A DNA stretch of 64,000 bases from NCBI RefSeq assembly GCF_026745355.1, contig NC_079205.1, positions 62,358,915-62,422,914 on the forward strand, given 5' to 3'. Origin of the DNA: Beta vulgaris subsp. vulgaris (Eukaryota; Streptophyta; Magnoliopsida; Caryophyllales; Amaranthaceae). Under the pieces are notes generated by a model that worked only from the letters and a program-made list of their open reading frames with translations, did not search any database and had not been told where the DNA came from. Each line of letters opens with the position of its first letter. The stretch's first letter is position 1. Below, piece after piece: positions 59,842 to 64,000 of the stretch. Position numbers and translations under genes: made by a program.

Positions 59842-61080
59842 AATAATTTTTATATGTCAAAAATGTACATTTTCTTTCCTTCTTCTTGCTTGGTCAAAGT
59901 AGGGCGTCATATAAAGACATTGATCACTTTTTCCTTTTAATTTATTTGTGTGATTTTCTTTTAGGATTTAAAAACTATTTCCATTATTATTTGCCGATGG
60001 AATTATGCAAAAGACTAAGACAACCTTTTCTTAGTTTAATGGTTGCATGAGTTGTGTCAAGTTAAAGACAAGCCATACATCATGTTCCATTAAAAGTTAT
60101 ACAATTAATGTTTGTACAATATAAGACAACATTTTAGTATTTGAGTGGTCTTGTCAAGTTTGAGATGATGATATACATTATTAATCTTGAAAATTTCAGT
60201 AAAGTTAGCAGAATTTATAAGAATCAATTTGCATAATCTTCATAAACTGTACGAAATTTAGGTTATAACTAGTTTTCAAGCTTGGACGATACCTCGGGTA
60301 ATTATAATTTTCATTTATTAACATTTTATTTCATAAATATAACACCAAACATTACTTGATTTGGTGGTTAAGACTTTAGTATATAACCTTGAGGTCATAT
60401 TATTAAATCTTATAAGCTATATTTTTTATTATTATTATTATATGCGTGTTTACTTTCTGTAAAAACGCTAAGAGATAGCGTCATGTGACGTAGTTACTTG
60501 TTTAGAAACGTCTTTTAATACCTATTACTATAGATATCAAATTCCAACATAAATATTTTAAACTTATTATTTCAAGTGATGTATTTTTCAAGAATTGGTT
60601 CTAGATACCAACGTTAAGTTCTCTTCAACATATAAAATATACTCGATCCATATTAATGGAGTAAAAAACAGGGCTCGAGAACTTTTTTTGGAAGTAGAAA
60701 CAAACCGAGCTTTACTAATATTAATATATGACATTTTAACTATTTTTTGTTTGGTTGCTCTTTTAATAACGTTATCAAAATATATAGAAAAATCATCAAC
60801 ATGAAAATCTTAAACGGGGAAGCAAGGTTTATCCATTCGTGGTAAAAAAGAATCAATATAAGAACTAAGAAGTAAATAAGGAGCAGAAAACTCGATCTCA
60901 TATAAACCTATAGTATTTTTTTTTTTTAATCTATATAATTATAAGCCACAAAGATAATACAAGTAAAAAAAGAAAATGAGAGATTCGAACTTTTAATTTA
61001 TCGTCCAAAACACCTCTAGGGTTTGTTAAATATCCCCCCAAATTTATTTTTATAGACTATTTTACCCTTCCTCTTTTCTA
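59842..61080. other. Intergenic DNA, no confirmed gene
   Basis: A 69-residue open frame at 60595-60804 (starts at a TTG) has a hydrophobic segment near its end but no family resemblance. A worn SINE-like A box (GGTGGTTAAGACT) is at about 60363. Otherwise AT-rich. Confidence 0.35.
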
Positions 61081-61084
61081 CACC

Positions 61085-61440
61085 ACCCACCACCACCTGC
61101 CACCCCTGCAACCACCCACCATCACCTACTTCCCCACTGCCACTCGCCACCTCCTCCACCATCCACCTGGAAGCAGGCAAAATCTTTTTAGGAAGATGGG
61201 CGAACTTCTGGCCTGGACGTTCACTCCATGGGGAGAACGTCTAGCCTGGAAGTTCGCTCCATGGGGCGAACGTCTGGCCTGGAAGCCAGGCCAGGCGTTC
61301 GACCCATGGAGCAAACTTCCAGGCCAGACGTTCGTCGTCATCGTCCTAAAAAAGTTTCGACTCCTTCCAGGTGGCTGTGGCAATGGGGTGGTGATGCCAG
61401 AAGGTGGATGGTGGTGGAGTGAGGTGGGTAGTAGTGGTTT
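61085..61440. repeat. GC-rich imperfect foldback with internal 33-bp tandem repeats
   Basis: The left arm (CACCACCTGCCACC..., CCACCTGGAAG, TTTTTAGGAAGATG) is mirrored by the right arm (CGTCCTAAAAAAG, CTTCCAGGTGG, GGTGGTGGAGTG). Near the centre a 33-bp unit containing GCCTGG and CTCCATGGGG repeats from 61208, 61241 and 61274 (partial), and its inverse follows at 61300-61340. Units themselves are small palindromes (GTTCGCTCCATGGGGCGAAC). Base composition differs sharply from the AT-rich flanks. Both strands are open here only because of the repeats; no protein function is claimed. Confidence 0.75.
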
Positions 61441-61941
61441 AGGGAAAAAAAAGAAAAGATTAGAGATGTAATTTCAACTTCTTTTTAAGCGATTTTAAGT
61501 ACTTTTGAAATGATGAATAAAAGTTCAGTTCAAGTTTAACCAAGCTATTATTGGGATATTATTGACATATATACATCATAGAAGTATATCTCCAACCTAG
61601 TGGCATGTGATATCTTAGCATATGCAGTTGAATACGACAGTACAGACAGTACTATAAGCCAACGGAAACTCTGACAACAAATGTATATATACGCTGCTTG
61701 AGGATAAGGACGATTTGATGAACAATATTCAATGTTTCGTGCACAACAAATACAAACAAAATACATCCAATCAAATCCACGGTTAAAAATACATGATGCC
61801 TGGAGATAATTATTAGGTGTTTTGAATAGCTTAATTCTGGCCATAATTTGAAGATAAATGTCGAAAAAAGTTGTGGAAATTTTCATGTCTAAGTAATTCA
61901 TATACTTTATTGTAATCTAGACGTACATAAGATATGATATA

Positions 61942-62197
61942 CTTCCTCCGTTTTTTTTTACTTGCAACAGTTTGACTTTCACGCTTGTCAATGCATAATT
62001 TCAACCATCAATAAGTTTAGTTACCAATAAATCAAAATTATAAAAAGTATATATTCGGAAAATATACATTTAGACGAATCTAACAAGTCCCACATGAATA
62101 TGTTTTTCCTTAACTATAGATCACCAAACATAAACTAAGTAGAGTTTGTGAATAGTGTAAAAGTCAAACCGTTGCAAGTAAAAAGAAACGGAGGAAG
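61942..62197. mobile_element. Stowaway-type MITE, third family, 256 bp
   Basis: Ends CTTCCTCCG and CGGAGGAAG with TA outside; nearly the same along its length as the copy at 39640-39897. Confidence 0.9.
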
Positions 62198-64000
62198 TAT
62201 GTTTTTATATTTTCTTGCATCATGAACATAGATAGAATATATAGTTATATGAGATGGTGTAAATTTGCACAAAGCATATAGTTTAATTCTTAAATTTGTT
62301 TTCTTTTGTAATCATTGAAGGTCGCTTGTATCATGTATACCTTGCAATTTTTTGTTCAACTACAACTAGTTTTTTCCATGTATACCTTACAGTTTTTTGT
62401 TCATCTTTCACAACAAGAAACCAAATTTTGTTGACTACTGGATTTTCTGATGAACATGTTAGAGAAGTATGTATATAATATTCTTGTTATAACTAAGCTT
62501 CTCATAATAATTCTAATCAATTAGTATCTTCTCAAAATGAATTGGTGACATGAAAATCGATTTAGACATTAGAAGGTAAATGACAGTATATCAATATTAT
62601 AGTTAATTAATTGAGTGAGAAATCGAAATTGACAAAATTGATAGTTGATTGTTCTCATAGTATTCAGGTGTTATAGGTATATTGAGATCAATTTTATCTT
62701 AATGTATAAATTTAAGTTTTATGTCCTTTTGTTTGTTGAAATTCTACATTAAAAACCTTCACTCTAAATTTGTTATATAGAGTTGGTGTCAATGATGGCC
62801 TTATCATTATTTCTCATTAATAAACTTCTAAGTGAAACATTTTTTGATATCTTCAATCATTTCTTTTATTTGTTTGGATATTAAAATTGACTTAATTAGC
62901 TAATTTAGGGAATTTTTTGTTAAACCTATGATATCCCACTTCAAAATTTTAAGGGGAATTTTAAATGATAGATAACCCAGAACAATGGCTTTTTCTCTTT
63001 GGTATGTAGCCAAACTTAATTTTAATTCTCAACGTTAACCTCGTGTTTATGGTTATATTTGAGAAAGTGGTATTAATAGACATTTGTTGTTATAAAGAGT
63101 TAGTGAAAGGGTTGTTTATAAACTAATCAAGGTACTTTAGACTAGAATGACACAAGTTCCCTTAGAAAAAAAATTGATTTTTCTTTTTCTCTTATTGAAA
63201 ACCTATTTAATGCCCGTATTTAGAAAGAGATGAATTAGAATGTGTTTTTTAAAGGAAAGTTGTGTCTATCTATTATCTAAAATACTTACATATGAAAACA
63301 ACCCTTTTAGCAATTGTATATAATGAAAAATTGTTAATAATACCACTTTTCAAATATAACCATAGATATGGAGTTACCGTCAGAACTGATCAGGATTACC
63401 GATGAAAATTTTCCAAATTTTACACTGATGAAATTTTACAAGCTAATAACAAAACAAGATTTGAATTCAAAAGCATCTATCTAACATAAGTACTTATTAA
63501 GAAAGACATAACGATATGAATATCAAAGGGACACTTCCAAAACTATAGAGATACAATGAATTTTGAAAACAATGATTATACAATGTAAATTTACAAATTA
63601 GTACATGGCAAACATGGAAAAATCTAACAATCTTTGAATATGCCATTAGTTACAATCCACAAGTCATGGAATCTCTCAGCTCATTGAAATTATAAAATGT
63701 TGAAGTTAAAGATTCCAAAGGTGAATTAACTATACTTAATTAAGTGTTGATATAATTTGAGTTTTTAAGTGTTGATATAAGATACATAGAACAAAAGCCT
63801 TACATATCAATTGTAAATTGATCCTCACATATAATCTTAATTTTTTTTCCTCCCAACTCATCCCTTGTTTTTGTTTTTTGTGCAATACAACAATTTGAAG
63901 GAGTTCAAAATTTAAATTTTTGACCAATTAAAAACTATATTTTAGATGTCAAATTGATATATTAGTATTTTTAAGGCGACCTTTATTCATTAAGGTAGTA
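62198..64000. other. AT-rich intergenic DNA to the window end
   Basis: No gene recognised on either strand. An inverted repeat of about 35 bp occurs at 63047-63081 and 63334-63370 (TTATGGTTATATTTGAGAAA against its inverse), the likely ends of a 320-bp unclassified element. Confidence 0.45.

Noticed and set aside
60595..60804. 69-residue frame with a hydrophobic helix
   Set aside because: Begins at TTG, no recognised family, no neighbouring exon; could be chance in AT-rich DNA.
61126..61471. Overlapping open frames on both strands with a repeated LAWKFAPWGER-like peptide
   Set aside because: They result from the GC-rich inverted and tandem repeats; no family resemblance and no gene context.

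Overview
The window is nuclear DNA of a flowering plant, most likely a core eudicot. The genes have many short exons with GT-AG introns, the intergenic DNA is very AT-rich and packed with Stowaway-type MITEs (ends like CTCCCTCCGT next to TA), and there is a nuclear copy of part of chloroplast accD. The repeat style and gene content would fit the Caryophyllales (Amaranthaceae), but that is only an impression. One assembly gap of 999 N lies at 31100-32098.

Layout, left to right. (1) 1-72: end of a Stowaway MITE. (2) 145-2370 (+): last four exons of an annexin gene, with a one-base deletion in the first visible exon. (3) 3337-6730 (-): nine-exon NIPA-type magnesium transporter, also with a one-base deletion, in exon 6. 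(4) 6998-13660: gene-free and rich in transposons: Helitron-like ends, direct repeats, a hAT MITE with a perfect 8-bp target duplication, and Stowaways. (5) 15987-20916 (+): eight-exon gene for the RPC7/RPC31-type subunit of RNA polymerase III. (6) 21878-25450: foldback MITE, solo LTR with 5-bp target duplication, a MITE with a chloroplast accD fragment inside it, and other repeats. (7) 25758-26918 (-): single-exon F-box protein of the AUF1/AUF2 type. (8) 27000-36200: repeats, the N gap, and what may be the 3' end of an unidentified gene just right of the gap. (9) 36346-42827 (+): four-exon non-specific phospholipase C of the NPC1/NPC2 type; its 3.6-kb second intron contains an intron-bearing tRNA-Tyr gene and several MITEs. 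(10) 43346-47496 and 49442-53657 (both -): tandem pair of hydroxyproline O-arabinosyltransferase (HPAT) genes that differ by one intron, separated by a MITE that itself took a 602-bp non-LTR insertion. (11) 56095-56166 (-): tRNA-Trp. (12) 56365-58332 (-): intronless ABCG half-transporter. (13) 58400-64000: no convincing gene; a GC-rich foldback structure at about 61085-61440 stands out.

The genes are independent plant housekeeping, signalling and cell-wall loci and do not form one pathway. I found no operon, defence island, CRISPR array or new biochemical system. The noteworthy content is structural: nested insertions with readable target duplications, an intron present in only one member of a tandem pair, a tRNA gene nested in an intron, and two neighbouring genes each broken by a single base.
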